From an uncultured Desulfomonile sp. (GTDB lineage Bacteria > Desulfobacterota > Desulfomonilia > Desulfomonilales > Desulfomonilaceae): a stretch of DNA of 7,959 nucleotides. The translations under genes were made by a program, and so were the position numbers. Within the stretch, counting starts at the first letter, position 1. Every line of letters starts with the position of its first letter. Location: NCBI GenBank assembly GCA_903920415.1, contig CAIXMD010000554.1, forward strand, positions 1-7,959, written 5' to 3'. Below are positions 7,507 through 7,959 of the stretch, piece by piece. The notes beneath the pieces were generated by a model. That model was given only the letters and a program-made list of their open reading frames with translations, ran no database searches and was not told the DNA's origin.

Positions 7507-7959
7507 ATGAGTGCAGGACTTAAATTCAAACCAAAGGTCTTAGGGTTTGTATGCCATTGGTGAGCATACGGCGCAGCCGACTTAGCTGGAGTTTCCAGAA
7601 GTCAATATACAACTGAAATGAGACTTATTCGCGTCATGTGTTCCGGTCGAGTCGATCTGGCACATGTATTCCGGGCCTTCTCAAACGGAGCGGATGGGGT
7701 TTTCCTTGGTGCATGCCACTTAAATGAATGTAACTATATTACTCATGGAAATTACCATGCATTAACCATGGTGAGCCTAGCTAAGAAATTGCTGGAACAC
7801 ATAGGGCTGAACCCGGAGAGATTGAAGATCGCATTTATGTCCGGCTCTGAAGCCAACCTTTTTGTCGAAGGGGTTAATGGTTTTGTCAAGAAGGTGAAAG
7901 AGCTAGGACCCCTTGGCCTAGGGGAAGGCCTGGACGAAAAGGAATTGAAGTTCAAACTG
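7507..7959 (+). CDS. bamF: BamF, MvhD-like selenoprotein (TGA read as Sec19; open at window end)
   Basis: 151 codons are visible, with no stop before the window ends. The protein belongs to the MvhD family (methyl-viologen-reducing hydrogenase delta subunit), small cytoplasmic proteins that bind one [2Fe-2S] cluster and pass electrons to HdrA. Seen here are FVCHW-Sec19-AYGAADLAGVSR, where MvhD has CNWC-x-Y-x-x-AD, then RVMCSGRV (C45) and GACHLNEC (C70, C75), then the helical tail up to KVKELGPLG. Candidate redox residues are C16, Sec19, C45, C70 and C75. BamF of the known benzoyl-CoA reductase complex is described as containing selenocysteine, which fits. It directly follows the HdrA-like bamE, its expected electron partner. 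A conventional gene caller would miss the first 19 codons or the whole gene. The visible part is near the usual MvhD length (about 140-150), so only a short tail should be missing. Confidence 0.9.
7561..7563 (+). other. In-frame TGA recoded as selenocysteine, BamF Sec19
   Basis: The codon sits in HW-TGA-AYGAAD, where MvhD proteins have NW-C-SY-x-x-AD. Family similarity runs through it in one frame, the only good start and ribosome-binding site are upstream of it, and a SECIS-like hairpin follows. Confidence 0.9.
7579..7603 (+). promoter_or_regulatory. Candidate bacterial SECIS hairpin of bamF
   Basis: GACUU (7579-7583) pairs with AAGUC (7599-7603). Above a two-base AG bulge (7584-7585), CUGGA (7586-7590) pairs with UCCAG (7594-7598), leaving the loop GUU (7591-7593). 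All ten pairs are Watson-Crick. The loop starts with G and begins 27 bases after the TGA, within the usual bacterial SECIS spacing. Confidence 0.8.

Noticed and set aside
1..7959. CRISPR arrays, tRNA/rRNA genes, insertion sequences
   Set aside because: None seen: no regularly spaced repeats, no cloverleaf-like sequence, no transposase frame or terminal inverted repeats.

Overview
This window holds the 5' part of a bam operon, which encodes the ATP-independent class II (tungsten) benzoyl-CoA reductase complex of strictly anaerobic aromatic degraders. Five genes lie head to tail on the + strand in the order bamB-bamC-bamD-bamE-bamF, with gaps of 20-51 bases and a good ribosome-binding site before each. 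The gene set, the moderate G+C content, the many Fe-S proteins and the use of selenocysteine point to an obligate anaerobe of the Desulfobacterota (sulfate- or iron-reducing, or syntrophic). The species cannot be named from this sequence.

Layout. Positions 1-526 hold no intact gene. They contain a good sigma70-type promoter (154-181) and the decayed N-terminal part of what looks like a GNAT acetyltransferase, with two in-frame TAA codons (about 218-514). bamB (527-2533) encodes the tungstopterin catalytic subunit. bamC (2554-3102) encodes its three-cluster ferredoxin-like partner. bamD (3135-4286) encodes an HdrD/GlpC-like Fe-S protein with two CCG domains. bamE (4315-7455) encodes a double HdrA-type flavo-Fe-S protein. 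bamF (7507 to the window end, C-terminus possibly missing) encodes an MvhD-like protein. The remaining known genes (bamG, bamH, bamI, which are NuoE/F/G-like) would be expected downstream, outside the window.

The main point is recoding. Both bamE and bamF carry an in-frame TGA, at 4543-4545 and 7561-7563. Each lies at a position where the family normally has a redox-active Cys, and each is followed at the spacing expected for bacterial SECIS by a hairpin whose apical loop starts with G. Read through, bamE is one protein of 1046 residues (Sec77) and bamF starts with a Sec19 motif. Without selenocysteine-aware annotation, bamE would be split in two and bamF would lose its start.

How the genes work together: BamB reduces benzoyl-CoA to cyclohexa-1,5-diene-1-carbonyl-CoA at a tungsten-bis-pterin site, and BamC passes electrons to it. 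The very low potential needed is thought to come from flavin-based electron bifurcation by the BamD-BamI module, in which the HdrA-like BamE and MvhD-like BamF are central. Here the two proteins of that module that carry Sec are adjacent partners.
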